Assembly (NCBI RefSeq): GCF_008932435.1
Contig: NZ_WBWE01000001.1
Span: 310,001-374,000 of the forward strand
DNA from: Brucella pseudintermedia
GTDB lineage: Bacteria > Pseudomonadota > Alphaproteobacteria > Rhizobiales > Rhizobiaceae
Direction: 5' to 3'
Length of the DNA stretch: 64,000 nucleotides
In this document: positions 34,806 to 43,234 of the stretch, piece by piece
Layout of the letters: each line of letters begins with the position of its first letter
Numbering within the stretch: position 1 is the first letter of the stretch
The notes under the pieces: generated by a model
Told to the model about the DNA's origin: nothing
Databases searched by the model: none
Seen by the model: only the letters and a program-made list of their open reading frames with translations
Program-made: the position numbers and the translations under genes

Positions 34806-35435
34806 ATGCCAATGCCCGTTACCCTTTCCGCGCTCGATCTCGGTGCGCTTCTGTGCAGCCGGATCTGTCATGACATTATTTCGCCGGTCGGCGCGATCAA
34901 TAACGGTCTGGAACTGCTTGAAGAAGGCGGAGCCGACGAAGATGCAATGGCGCTCATCAAGTCGAGCGCCCGCAACGCCTCCGCCCGGCTTCAGTTCGCG
35001 CGCATCGCTTTCGGCGCGGCAGGCTCGGCTGGCGTACAGATCGACACCGGCGACGCGCAGAATGTTGCCACCGAATATTTCAAGAATGAAAAGCCGGAAT
35101 TCACCTGGGAAGGCACCCGCGTCCTTCTGCCGAAGAACAAGGTCAAGCTGCTTTTGAACATGCTGCTGATCGGCAACGCGGCCATCCCGCGCGGCGGCTC
35201 GCTGGCCGTGCGCCTTGAAGGCGGCGACACCGAACCGCGCTTCGTCGTCACCGTGAAGGGCCGCATGCTGCGCGTTCCGCCGAAGTTCCTCGAACTTCAC
35301 TCCGGTGCTGCCCCTGAAGAGCCGATCGACGCCCATTCCGTCCAGCCTTATTATACGCTTCTGCTGGCCGAAGAGGCCGGCATGAAGATTTCCATCCACG
35401 CGACTGCGGAAGACATCGTATTCTCTGCTGAATAA
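34806..35435 (+). CDS. chpT: Histidine phosphotransferase ChpT
   Basis: ChpT relays phosphate from the hybrid kinase CckA to CtrA and CpdR. The 209-residue protein has the dimerisation/phosphotransfer domain with His22 in RICHDIISPVGAINNGLELL, and a degenerate ATPase-like C-terminal domain that does not bind ATP (VKGRMLRVPPKF). A TTAACC half-site of the CtrA type lies at 34735-34740, ahead of the start. The gene is the first of a pair with a receiver-domain gene. Confidence 0.94.
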   Translation: MPMPVTLSALDLGALLCSRICHDIISPVGAINNGLELLEEGGADEDAMALIKSSARNASARLQFARIAFGAAGSAGVQIDTGDAQNVATEYFKNEKPEFTWEGTRVLLPKNKVKLLLNMLLIGNAAIPRGGSLAVRLEGGDTEPRFVVTVKGRMLRVPPKFLELHSGAAPEEPIDAHSVQPYYTLLLAEEAGMKISIHATAEDIVFSAE

Positions 35436-35506
35436 GCGCGCCTGAGCGCGGGACCCACCCGCGCTCACACTGGCAACTGTCATCACATATCCACAAGGGG
35501 AACTGA

Positions 35507-35890
35507 ATGGCGAATGAACCAATGGCAGCTTATTGCCTGCTGGTGGATGACTCCTCTGTCATCCGCAAGGTCGCCCGCCGCATCCTTTCCGAAACCATCG
35601 CAGAATTTGCTGAAGCCTCGACAGGCCGGGAAGCGCTCGAAGCCTGTTTTTCACGCATGCCCGACGTCGTTCTGCTCGACTACGACCTGCCGGACATGAC
35701 GGCGCTGGACGTCGTGACCGAACTGCGCGCCATGCCGGGCGGCGACCAGCCGCGCATCATCCTTTGTCTTTATGAACTCGACGTCACCCGCATCATGCGG
35801 GCGAAGCGCGCAGGCGCCAACGGCTATATTCTCAAGCCATTTGACCGCGCCTATCTCACGGAGCAGTTCGCAGGCGTTCTGTCCGCCTGA
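35507..35890 (+). CDS. Single-domain response regulator
   Basis: A 127-residue CheY-like receiver: acidic pocket Asp14-Asp15, phosphoacceptor Asp58 in VVLLDYDLPDM, and the conserved Lys in YILKPFDR. There is no output domain, so it likely works by protein contact in the CckA-ChpT-CtrA network. It is 71 bases after chpT, in the same direction. It does not match CpdR or DivK closely enough to use these names. Confidence 0.88.
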   Translation: MANEPMAAYCLLVDDSSVIRKVARRILSETIAEFAEASTGREALEACFSRMPDVVLLDYDLPDMTALDVVTELRAMPGGDQPRIILCLYELDVTRIMRAKRAGANGYILKPFDRAYLTEQFAGVLSA

Positions 35891-35917
35891 AATCGGCTGC
35901 AAGGTCCAAAAAGCAAA

Positions 35918-35937
35918 AGCTCCGCCGAAGCGGAGCT
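35918..35937 (-). terminator. Reverse-strand terminator, likely of ctrA
   Basis: AGCTCCGC-CGAA-GCGGAGCT is an 8-base-pair stem. On the reverse strand it is followed by TTTGCTTTTT, so it terminates leftward transcripts and would end ctrA only after most of the gap is copied. Confidence 0.7.
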
Positions 35938-35949
35938 CAGATTGATTAC

Positions 35950-35990
35950 AAACCCCTCGATTTTTGGCGACAGTCAAAAATGAGGGGTTT
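35950..35990. terminator. Long hairpin between convergent genes
   Basis: AAACCCCTC / GAGGGGTTT encloses ATTTTTG / CAAAAAT, giving a stem of 16 pairs with a bulged G. It is followed by T-rich DNA on both strands and lies midway between the two identical hairpins. GAATCTGAG is repeated at 36014 and 36032 just after it. Confidence 0.7.
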
Positions 35991-36077
35991 TGATTCCGAT
36001 TTGTTCACGTTTTGAATCTGAGACGTTCCGTGAATCTGAGGCCATTTTGACCCTACCGGAGGTTTGTCAGCAGCCTG

Positions 36078-36101
36078 AGCTCCGCCGAAGCGGAGCTTTT
36101 T
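36078..36101 (+). terminator. Forward-strand terminator of the chpT operon
   Basis: Same stem as at 35918 (AGCTCCGC-CGAA-GCGGAGCT), here followed by TTTT on the forward strand. It would end the chpT-receiver transcript only 23 bases from the ctrA stop. Confidence 0.7.
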
Positions 36102-36123
36102 ACATTTAAGATCACGAAGCCGG

Positions 36124-36822
36124 TCAGGCGCTTTCGCGCATCTCCGCATCCGGCTCACGCAGCACATAACCGCGACCCCAGACCGTTTCGATATAGCTCT
36201 GGCTGCCGGAAACGGCGTCGAGCTTCTTGCGCAGCTTGCAGATGAAGACGTCGATGATCTTCAGCTCTGGCTCGTCCATGCCACCATAAAGATGGTTGAG
36301 GAACATTTCCTTGGTGAGCGTCGTGCCCTTGCGGAGCGAAAGAAGCTCCAACATCTGGTATTCCTTGCCGGTCAGGTGAACGCGCTGGCCAGCGACTTCC
36401 ACCGTCTTCGCGTCCAGGTTGACCACGAGATCGCCCGTCGTGATGACCGATTGTGCATGTCCCTTAGAACGGCGCACGATCGCATGGATACGTGCGATCA
36501 GCTCGTCCTTGTGGAAAGGCTTGGTCATGTAGTCGTCAGCGCCGAAGCCGAGACCGCGAACCTTGTCCTCAATGCCGGCCATGCCGGAAAGGATAAGGAT
36601 CGGCGTCTTCACCTTGGACAAACGCAAGGTGCGAAGAACTTCATAGCCCGACATATCCGGCAAGTTCAGATCCAGCAGGATGATGTCGTAATCATATAGC
36701 TTGCCGAGATCGATGCCTTCTTCGCCCAGATCGGTCGTGTAGACATTGAAACTCTCGGACTTGAGCATCAGCTCGATGCTCTGTGCGATAGCACTGTCGT
36801 CTTCAATCAAAAGGACGCGCAT
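36124..36822 (-). CDS. ctrA: Cell-cycle response regulator CtrA
   Basis: The 232-residue OmpR-type regulator has receiver residues Asp8-Asp9, phosphoacceptor Asp51 in [11 protein letters not shown] and Lys in YMTKPF, then the winged helix DNA-binding domain ([32 protein letters not shown]). CtrA controls replication, division, motility and envelope genes in alphaproteobacteria and is essential in Brucella. The C-terminus ends in small and charged residues, like the ClpXP degron of Caulobacter CtrA (Ala-Ala), but here Ser-Ala. Its promoter region is rich in GANTC sites. Confidence 0.97.
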   Translation of the reverse strand: MRVLLIEDDSAIAQSIELMLKSESFNVYTTDLGEEGIDLGKLYDYDIILLDLNLPDMSGYEVLRTLRLSKVKTPILILSGMAGIEDKVRGLGFGADDYMTKPFHKDELIARIHAIVRRSKGHAQSVITTGDLVVNLDAKTVEVAGQRVHLTGKEYQMLELLSLRKGTTLTKEMFLNHLYGGMDEPELKIIDVFICKLRKKLDAVSGSQSYIETVWGRGYVLREPDAEMRESA

Positions 36823-37351
36823 CTCTTATCCCCTTTCCGCAGCCGACCCGATGTCCCTCACGGCAGCACACGGAACTATCGTTGCCTTTGCATGAAGGTG
36901 CCAGCAAATGGTTAACAAAATATGATTCTGCTTGGCAAGCATATTTGTGTCCTGTTTAGAAAATTCTCTTACGAGCCTGAATCATAAAGACATTCTCTTC
37001 CTCACGACTCTAAAGCATCGCATTAAGAATCCCCGCTAACCGATTCATCCGACTCTAGCTTTTGCCTGTTGCCGAAAAACCACACGAGGTTTACCGAGCC
37101 TTAAGTCCTAACGCGTATGATTAACTTCGCCGGTAAAGGAATGGTTACCAAACGAGCGAATTCTTAACTTTTTGTTTCGCTTATGGAGCCATTTCGGAAG
37201 AACGGCTGCGATGAGTTCCCCTTCAGGGGCCTGAATTCGCAAGGAGATTCGGGGGTGAACCGGGTGCGTTTTGCTCGTTCACACCTGTTAATAAAGTCGG
37301 GGGGAACGCCCCAACACATGAAAGCTGGTTGGTGTTCAAGGAGTATTGCGT
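36823..37351. promoter_or_regulatory. ctrA-fliJ intergenic control region
   Basis: Six GANTC sites, targets of the cell-cycle methylase CcrM, lie within 132 bases (36924, 36979, 37006, 37027, 37042 and 37051). ATGGTTAA at 36908-36915 is the complement of TTAACCAT, a CtrA-type half-site. TTAA motifs also occur at 37120-37170. This fits a ctrA promoter sensitive to hemimethylation after replication and autoregulated by CtrA. AAGGAG at 37338 is the fliJ ribosome binding site. Confidence 0.8.
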
Positions 37352-37744
37352 ATGAAGCCACGTGAAAGCCTCGTCAGGCTGAAACTGTTCCAGGTGAAGG
37401 AAAAACGCCGTCAACTGGGCCAGCTCGACCTGATGATCGGCGAGTTCGAACGGATGGCCGGAGAACTCGACGCCCAGATTCTATCGGAAGAGAAAAAAGC
37501 TGGCATCACTGACATTAATCATTTCGCTTATCCCACCTTTGCCAAGGCGGCACGCCAGCGCCGCGACAACCTCTTCGTATCGATTCGCGACCTGATGTCC
37601 CAGAAGGAAGCCGCCGAAGCAGAATTGTCGGCGGCGGAAACCGAACTGACGAAAGCCGAAGCGCTTGAAGAACGCGACGGCGGCAAGGCTCCGAGGGACG
37701 CGATCGAGCGTCCGGTCAACCAGCGCCGCGCGATGATCGGCTGA
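37352..37744 (+). CDS. fliJ: Flagellar export chaperone FliJ (rhizobial type)
   Basis: The 130-residue protein is almost entirely coiled-coil (RLKLFQVKEKRRQLGQLDLMIGEFERM, then long Ala/Glu helix), as FliJ is. FliJ helps the FliI ATPase and the export gate in flagellar secretion. In Rhizobiales a fliJ gene is found divergent to ctrA, as here. The start follows AAGGAG. Similarity to enteric FliJ is low, so the name rests on length, coil pattern and place. Confidence 0.82.
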   Translation: MKPRESLVRLKLFQVKEKRRQLGQLDLMIGEFERMAGELDAQILSEEKKAGITDINHFAYPTFAKAARQRRDNLFVSIRDLMSQKEAAEAELSAAETELTKAEALEERDGGKAPRDAIERPVNQRRAMIG

Positions 37745-37767
37745 TCGACGTGATCATTGCGAAATCC

Positions 37768-37798
37768 AAGACGCTGCTTCTTTTAAGAGCAGCGTCTT
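37768..37798. terminator. Hairpin after fliJ
   Basis: AAGACGCTGCT / AGCAGCGTCTT forms an 11-base-pair stem with a nine-base T-rich loop 24 bases after fliJ. The 3' T-run is weak. Confidence 0.65.
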
Positions 37799-37913
37799 GA
37801 CGTTTGCTGCAAGATGGCTCGTTTTCCGCAGTATATTGATATTTAAAAATCAATGTTTCTTGAATAAAATCGGATTTGCATAGCTCTCTCGCCGGATGTA
37901 GTGAGAAAGGGCA

Positions 37914-39035
37914 ATGCAGAAAACTCCCCCATCCGGGCCGAGTTCGGCCCTCAGTAAATTCAGCGTCAGGACCTTGCCAAGACCGGCCCAGTGGGGCCTG
38001 CTGGTTGTATTTTCCGTTATCCTGATCTTTGCGGGCGAAAAGCTGCAATTGCCGGCCGCCATGCTTTTGGGCGCGATGCTTGGCGCAATCCTGATGGCTG
38101 CGGGCGAAAGCACGTTGCGGGTGCACCGTTGGCTGTCTTTGGCGGCACAGGGCGTCGTCGGCTGCCTCATCGCCCGTTCGATCACGGCGGAATTCTTCAC
38201 CAGCATGGGACAGCACCTGCCCGTTATCCTGCTATCCGTCGGCTATGTGCTTTTTGCCAGCACCTTCATCGGATATCTGCTCGCGCGATTTCGCATTCTA
38301 CCCGGAACAACCGCCATATGGGGGGCGTCGCCGGGCGCCGCTACCGCAATGACGCTGATGGCGGAATCCCATGGAGCGGATGCGCGCCTCGTCGCCTTCA
38401 TGCAATATCTGCGCGTGGTGCTGGTTGCGACAGCCGCTTCGCTGGTCCTGCGTCTCAGTACAGGCGTGGAAACCGTTGTGCCTGCCGAAATCATATGGTT
38501 TCCACCCGCCGATTGGTCCACCCTTGGCCCGACACTGCTTCTGATCGTCATCGGCTCGTTCCTTGGCGAAGTGCTCCGCATCCCGACCGGCGCCATGCTC
38601 GTGCCGCTCGTATTGGGCGCCTTGCTCCAGGACACCGGGCTCATCACCATCGACCTGCCACCGTGGCTGCTCGCGCTCAGCTATCTGCTTATCGGCTGGC
38701 GCATCGGCCTCGGCTTCTCGCGCGCCATCATCGCCCACGCGGCGCGGGCGTTTCCGGCAGTACTGACATCCACGCTGCTGCTCATTGCCGTCTGCGGACT
38801 ATTCGGCATGGCGCTCGGCCATGTGCTGGGTCTCGACCCGTTGACAGCCTATCTCGCTACCAGTCCCGGCGGTGCCGATACGGTCGCGATCATCGCAGCA
38901 TCGAGCAATGTCGACCTGCCCTTCATCATCGCAATGCAGACAAGCCGCTTCTTCATCGTGCTGCTTGCAGGCCCAGCCATCGCCCGCTTCGTCGCCGCGC
39001 GCGTCGACAAGCGGATCATGAAGAAGAACCTTTAG
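37914..39035 (+). CDS. AbrB family membrane protein (AmoA-like)
   Basis: A 373-residue integral membrane protein of the AbrB/ammonia monooxygenase-like family, with about ten helices arranged in two repeats. The repeated motif is seen as PGTTAIWGASPGAATAMTLMAESHGADARLVAFMQYLRVV and ATSPGGADTVAIIAASSNVDLPFIIAMQTSRFF, the second being the usual conserved loop. E. coli AbrB regulates aidB by an unknown mechanism; most likely these are transporters. Substrate unknown. It is followed by the VOC gene. Confidence 0.82.
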   Translation: MQKTPPSGPSSALSKFSVRTLPRPAQWGLLVVFSVILIFAGEKLQLPAAMLLGAMLGAILMAAGESTLRVHRWLSLAAQGVVGCLIARSITAEFFTSMGQHLPVILLSVGYVLFASTFIGYLLARFRILPGTTAIWGASPGAATAMTLMAESHGADARLVAFMQYLRVVLVATAASLVLRLSTGVETVVPAEIIWFPPADWSTLGPTLLLIVIGSFLGEVLRIPTGAMLVPLVLGALLQDTGLITIDLPPWLLALSYLLIGWRIGLGFSRAIIAHAARAFPAVLTSTLLLIAVCGLFGMALGHVLGLDPLTAYLATSPGGADTVAIIAASSNVDLPFIIAMQTSRFFIVLLAGPAIARFVAARVDKRIMKKNL

Positions 39036-39079
39036 CAGCCTGATTGCCGGAACCGGCGGGGCCGTGTTACGCTTCCGGC

Positions 39080-39472
39080 ATGACACAGGTTTGCACCCAT
39101 CTCATGTTTCAGGGCAGTGCAGGCGCGGCTCTGGAAACGTATCGCTCGATCTTTCCCGACTTTCTGATCGAGTCGATAAAAATCTATGATGAAGCGAGCG
39201 GCAGTCCCGGCAAGGTGCAAATTGCGCGCGTGACCTTCGCCGAACACCGGCTGATCGTGATCGACAGCCCCATCCCGCATCAGTTCGATTTCAATCCGTC
39301 CGTATCGCTGTTCGTCGATTTCCATGACGAAGAAAATTTGACCGGTGTTTTTGAGAAGCTTTCAGACGGCGGCGAAACGCTGATGCCGCTCGACAATTAT
39401 GGCTTCAGCAAACTTTTCGCCTGGGTGAAGGACAAATACGGTGTTTCCTGGCAATTGAATTTACAGGCCTGA
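39080..39472 (+). CDS. VOC family protein (PhnB-like)
   Basis: A 130-residue protein with the PhnB-like vicinal-oxygen-chelate fold (THLMFQGSAGAALETYRSIFPD at the N-terminus, FEKLSDGGETLMPLDNYGFSKLFAWVKDKYGVSWQLNL at the end). These proteins often bind metals or act on small molecules, but many are of unknown function. The start at 39080 (MTQVCTHLMF) is the family norm. It is 44 bases after the AbrB-like gene. Confidence 0.87.
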   Translation: MTQVCTHLMFQGSAGAALETYRSIFPDFLIESIKIYDEASGSPGKVQIARVTFAEHRLIVIDSPIPHQFDFNPSVSLFVDFHDEENLTGVFEKLSDGGETLMPLDNYGFSKLFAWVKDKYGVSWQLNLQA

Positions 39473-39483
39473 CACAAAAAAAA

Positions 39484-39499
39484 CCCGGCTTTCGCCGGG
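39484..39499. terminator. Bidirectional terminator
   Basis: CCCGGC-TTTC-GCCGGG with a run of A before (T on the reverse strand) and TTTT after lies between the VOC gene and the convergent aminotransferase gene. Confidence 0.75.
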
Positions 39500-39524
39500 C
39501 TTTTCGTTAGACAGACAAGAAAGA

Positions 39525-40649
39525 TCAATCCTTTTTGCCGTGGAAGCCACGGATGGCCCCGATGATCTTGTCCTGATCGGCTTCCGACAGATAGGGGTGC
39601 ATCGGCAGGCTCAGAATGCGGTTCGGCAGGCTTTCCGAAACTGGAAGACCGCCCGGAGCAACCGCATAGTGCTTGTAGGCGGTCTGCAGGTGCAACGGCT
39701 TCACATAATAGATCACCGAAGGAATGCCTTCCGCCTGAAGATGCGCCTTCAGGCCGTCGCGATTTTCACTTTCGATGGAATATTGCGCCCATGCCGACCG
39801 ATTGCCAGCCGGCAGAGCCGGAACCTTCACGACATCCTTGAGCGCCTCGTTGTAGCGCTTGGCGATGCGGTCTCGTGCTTCCATTTCGTCTTCAAGGATA
39901 GCCAGCTTTTCCAGAAGAACGGCGGCCTGAATCGTATCGAGGCGCGAATTGAGCCCGATACGAACGTTATCGTACTGGGTTTCACCTTTGCCGTGGAACA
40001 GGACCGAACGTAGCGTATCGGCTAGTTCGGCATCGTTGGTGAACATTGCGCCGCCGTCGCCATAGCAGCCGAGCGGCTTGGCGGGATAGAAGCTCGTCGC
40101 ACCGACATGGCCGAAGGCGCCGCACATGACGTTATCGCGCTTGCCGCCGATCGACTGCGCAGCGTCTTCGATGACGAACAGGCCTTCACGGTCTGCGATG
40201 GCGCTGATGCGGTTATAGTCGGCTGCCAGGCCGAACAGGTCGACCGGAATAATCGCCTTTGGCTGCAAACGGCCTTCCTTGCGGATGGCGGCGATGGCGG
40301 CTTCGAGCTGCTCGACATTCAGATTGTAGCTTTGCGCATCCACATCAACGAATACAGGCTCAGCGCCGACAAGCGCGACAACTTCCGCCGTGGCCGCAAA
40401 GGTGAAGGACGGAACGAACACGGCGTCGCCCGGACCGATGCCGCGTGCCATTAGCGGCATCTGCAAGGCGTCGGTGCCATTGGCGCAGGCGATGACGTGT
40501 TCCACGCCCAGATATTCGCCCAGCTTCTTTTCAAACTCGGCCACTTCCGGTCCAAGAATATAACGGCCTTCCGCAACAACCTTGGAAATGGCGGCATTAA
40601 GACGGTCTTCGATACGCGCGCGCTGCGCTCCAAGATCAATAAATTGCAT
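39525..40649 (-). CDS. gnnB: DegT/DnrJ/EryC1 aminotransferase, probable GnnB
   Basis: A 374-residue PLP aminotransferase on nucleotide-sugars. The PLP-binding Lys is in SFYPAKPLGCYGDGG, and HKGxT-like FHGKGETQYDNVRIGLNSRLDTIQAA is a typical stretch. ATG 40649 has GGAG upstream; an open frame runs further but the family starts at MQFIDLGAQRARIEDRLN. It is downstream of a Gfo/Idh/MocA dehydrogenase. In lipid A of Brucella type, GnnA oxidises UDP-GlcNAc at C3 and GnnB aminates it to UDP-GlcNAc3N. The pair fits this but O-antigen or other amino sugars are possible. Confidence 0.7.
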   Translation of the reverse strand: MQFIDLGAQRARIEDRLNAAISKVVAEGRYILGPEVAEFEKKLGEYLGVEHVIACANGTDALQMPLMARGIGPGDAVFVPSFTFAATAEVVALVGAEPVFVDVDAQSYNLNVEQLEAAIAAIRKEGRLQPKAIIPVDLFGLAADYNRISAIADREGLFVIEDAAQSIGGKRDNVMCGAFGHVGATSFYPAKPLGCYGDGGAMFTNDAELADTLRSVLFHGKGETQYDNVRIGLNSRLDTIQAAVLLEKLAILEDEMEARDRIAKRYNEALKDVVKVPALPAGNRSAWAQYSIESENRDGLKAHLQAEGIPSVIYYVKPLHLQTAYKHYAVAPGGLPVSESLPNRILSLPMHPYLSEADQDKIIGAIRGFHGKKD

Positions 40650-40807
40650 GTTGGCTCCATATATCTGACCCGCACAAGTGGATATGCGAATCCTCGGCAA
40701 CCTGTTTATTCGCTTGCGCCCCGCCCCGCTACGGCCAGAGCGTTCAAAGTTTTGCGATTCCTGTAACACCGCTTGACGCAGATTACCGGCCCCGCACGCC
40801 TCACATT

Positions 40808-41764
40808 TTACTGCGGGTGCCTGACAGTACCTTCGGTGAGAATGCGCAGCACGCTGATTGCTTCCTTGCCGTCGGTGCGCGGATTTTCGCGCGTCTCGAT
40901 GCAATGCATGAAATGCTGCAATTCGCGTGTCAGCGGCATGCCTTCCTCAACCGGGATATAGACTGGCTCCACGGATTTGAAAGACCACTGGTCGTTTTCC
41001 CGCCAGACTTCATGGCTGTAGAGCGCAAGCTTGCGATCCCACGGCTCGCCATCATCGAACACCGCCATGCCTTTCGTGCCCGTGACCGTCAGGCGACGTT
41101 CGCGATAGGCATTGAGACGCGAGGCAAACAGGTGTCCACGGATACCGCTTGGAAAATCGAGATGGAGATGGGCAATATCGGTGAGATGATCAAGCGTTGC
41201 GACACCCTCCCCGCGCACCGCGCTGGGTTCTTCCCCGGTGATGGCGAGGATCATCGACAGGTCGTGCGGCGCAAGATCCCACAAGGCGTCGAACGTGTTG
41301 TGGAACTTGCCGAATCCGACGCGATGCGAATGCACATAGCGGATATCGCCGAGCTCGCCGCTTTTCACCATGTCGAGAAGTTTCTCGAAAGCAGGATGGA
41401 AACGCAGCACATGGCCGACCATGAACACGCGGCCATTTTCGCGGGCGGCTTCCACTTCGGCTTCAGCAGCCGGAATGTCGAGTGCAATCGGCTTTTCGAC
41501 CAGAACGTCCTTGCCGTTCTTCACTGCCTGGATGGCGTATTGTGAATGAAACTGCGCCGGCAGCGCCAGAACGATGCCGTCAATATCCGGACGTGCGAAC
41601 AATTCATTGACGGGAACACTGGGAACACCGAACTCGGTCGCGAAGCGCTCCGCCTGTTCTGCTCTTGAATCCGAGACCGCCTGAAGGGCACCGAGGCTCT
41701 TCAAGGTACGAATGTGATTGCCGCCCCAATAGCCGCAACCCAAAACCGCAATACGAGGTGCCAT
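40808..41764 (-). CDS. gnnA: Gfo/Idh/MocA oxidoreductase, probable GnnA
   Basis: A 318-residue NAD(P)-dependent sugar dehydrogenase. The Rossmann motif GCGYWGGNHIRTL starts at residue 9, and the catalytic Lys is in VLVEKPIAL. The C-terminal domain has DLAPHDLSMI, with the conserved His. It likely forms a 3-keto UDP-sugar that the adjacent aminotransferase uses. UDP-GlcNAc is the expected substrate if the product is the diaminoglucose of Brucella-type lipid A. The gap to gnnB is 158 bases, with no terminator seen. Confidence 0.7.
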   Translation of the reverse strand: MAPRIAVLGCGYWGGNHIRTLKSLGALQAVSDSRAEQAERFATEFGVPSVPVNELFARPDIDGIVLALPAQFHSQYAIQAVKNGKDVLVEKPIALDIPAAEAEVEAARENGRVFMVGHVLRFHPAFEKLLDMVKSGELGDIRYVHSHRVGFGKFHNTFDALWDLAPHDLSMILAITGEEPSAVRGEGVATLDHLTDIAHLHLDFPSGIRGHLFASRLNAYRERRLTVTGTKGMAVFDDGEPWDRKLALYSHEVWRENDQWSFKSVEPVYIPVEEGMPLTRELQHFMHCIETRENPRTDGKEAISVLRILTEGTVRHPQ

Positions 41765-41950
41765 AAAATTATGCCTTTGCTGATGCCACGTTCCTTATCG
41801 GTGCAAATGATAGAAAACAAGACGAAACCTGTGCGAAGAGTGCTTGACAGCTTTTCATTCCGCACATATACCGCCGCCATTCCTTGCAGGAACAATGATT
41901 TGTCCCACCGGAAACGGCGATCATGAAGTTGTCTCTGTAAAGCGACGCGT

Positions 41951-42027
41951 GGCGGAGTAGCTCAGTAGGTTAGAGCAGAGGAATCATAATCCTTGTGTCG
42001 GGGGTTCGAATCCCTCCTCCGCTACCA
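41951..42027 (+). tRNA. tRNA-Met (CAT), elongator type
   Basis: A 77-base cloverleaf with encoded CCA. The acceptor GGCGGAG pairs with CTCCGCT, the D arm is GCTCAGTAGGTTAGAGC, the anticodon loop is ATCATAA (anticodon CAT) on a GAGGA/TCCTT stem, and the T arm has GTTCGAATC. The lack of three G-C pairs in the anticodon stem excludes the initiator. Elongator Met is the best fit; Ile with modified CAT is less likely. Confidence 0.9.
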
Positions 42028-42248
42028 TCATATTCCCCCTCCTGAAATTTAGGTCGTATCCATAAGCAGGCATTTGAGGATCGTTCACGCTTGTCCGTTG
42101 ACGATCAAACCCGTGCCCAACCCCGCGCGACGGCTTTGCCGACGGGAAGTTGGTGATCATGCGGCAACACTTCACTGGATTGTGGCCAGCGCAGCGACTA
42201 TATCCGCGCCAGAACCCGTTTCCGGCCAAGACATTAAAACACGCGATC

Positions 42249-42668
42249 ATGACCGTTCTCATCAATCAGCCGCACCCGTCCATCGACCCTGCGTCAATCG
42301 AAAGGCTCGTGGCTACTTTCTACGGACGCGCGCGGGAAGATACCGTCATTGGGCCGATTTTTGCCAAAGCGGTCGACGATTGGGATCACCACATCGCACA
42401 GATCGCCGCGTTCTGGTCGTCGGTTATCCTCAAGACCGGCAATTATGAAGGCCGCCCCATGGCCCCGCATTTGAAACTTGGGCTGAAGAACCAACATTTC
42501 GACCGCTGGCTCGATCTTTTTGAACAGACCGCACGCGAAATCTTTCCGCCGGAAGCTGCCATCATTTTCGTCGACAGGGCACGGCGCATTGCCGACAGCT
42601 TTGAAATGGCAATCGCCACCAATACAGGACAGATCTCCGCTCCGCGGCATTCGCGACGCCCTCTTTAA
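42249..42668 (+). CDS. Group III truncated hemoglobin
   Basis: The 139-residue protein has the group III pattern: PSIDPASIERLVATFYGRAREDTVIGPIF, then the WDHHIAQIAAFWSSVILKTGNYEGRPMAPHLKL stretch with the proximal His near the HLKLGL region, and WLDLFEQTAREIFPPEAA. Such globins bind heme and are linked to microaerobic or nitric-oxide conditions. The start at 42249 (MTVLINQPH) is chosen because the upstream part of the open frame is not globin-like. It stands alone between the tRNA and the carrier-protein operon. Confidence 0.88.
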   Translation: MTVLINQPHPSIDPASIERLVATFYGRAREDTVIGPIFAKAVDDWDHHIAQIAAFWSSVILKTGNYEGRPMAPHLKLGLKNQHFDRWLDLFEQTAREIFPPEAAIIFVDRARRIADSFEMAIATNTGQISAPRHSRRPL

Positions 42669-42982
42669 CCAAGAGAACACGCAACTCTTGCGGGCAATAC
42701 CATATATCTTGTCATCGAATATTTAACTATATAAGCACGTCTGTAGAAAAGGCGGACTGCAATGTCGCCGCGTCAACAGAAAATAAAGGCTTGCGGGAGC
42801 AGAAAAAGCCAGACGTACATTGGTGTGTTTGCGATGTTTCTAACGTCCGCAACATATCACTTGCATAGAGAGACGGAATTTCGAACAGTTGCCGCAGCTT
42901 TTTTGGAAGCTTGAGAGATCGTGCCGCCGCATCAACCAGCACGCGAATCTTTGGCTCGGGCGCATAAGCAGGGAGTTAAATT
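42669..42982. other. Intergenic region before the carrier-protein operon
   Basis: A 314-base gap, AT-rich at 42700-42740, with no gene I can support. It should contain the promoter of the five-gene operon starting at 42983. A 71-codon reverse frame (42727-42942) lacks a ribosome binding site and is not accepted. AGGGAG at 42970 is the ribosome binding site of the carrier-protein gene. Confidence 0.5.
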
Positions 42983-43234
42983 ATGAATGAATCCATTCGC
43001 GAACTTTTGGCCAAGGTCGGCGGTCTGCCGGTACCGGTGACAGACATTGCCGACGATGCCGATCTTTACAGCGCAGGCCTATCCTCTTTTGCATCGGTTC
43101 AGCTCATGCTCGGACTGGAAGACAAGTTCGATATCGAATTTCCGGACCAGTATCTCAACCGCAAGTCTTTCGCGAGCATCAAGGCCATTGAACAGACCGT
43201 CGCCCAGATACTCAAGGATAAAGAGGCCGCATAA
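42983..43234 (+). CDS. Acyl/aminoacyl carrier protein
   Basis: An 83-residue phosphopantetheine carrier protein. The modified Ser is in AGLSSFASVQLMLGLE near residue 35, equivalent to the DSL of fatty-acid ACP but with Ser-Ser. It is unlike the housekeeping AcpP and sits directly ahead of an acyl-CoA dehydrogenase-like gene (one-base overlap) and an amino acid:[carrier protein] ligase gene, so it is probably loaded with an amino acid rather than a fatty acid. Confidence 0.88.
   Translation: MNESIRELLAKVGGLPVPVTDIADDADLYSAGLSSFASVQLMLGLEDKFDIEFPDQYLNRKSFASIKAIEQTVAQILKDKEAA

Noticed and set aside
35507-35890. CpdR or DivK identity for the receiver protein
   Set aside because: The sequence around Asp58 and the C-terminus does not resemble either protein closely; only the receiver fold is supported.
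42727-42942. 71-codon reverse frame before the carrier-protein gene
   Set aside because: No ribosome binding site, no recognisable domain, and it would run into the promoter region of the operon.
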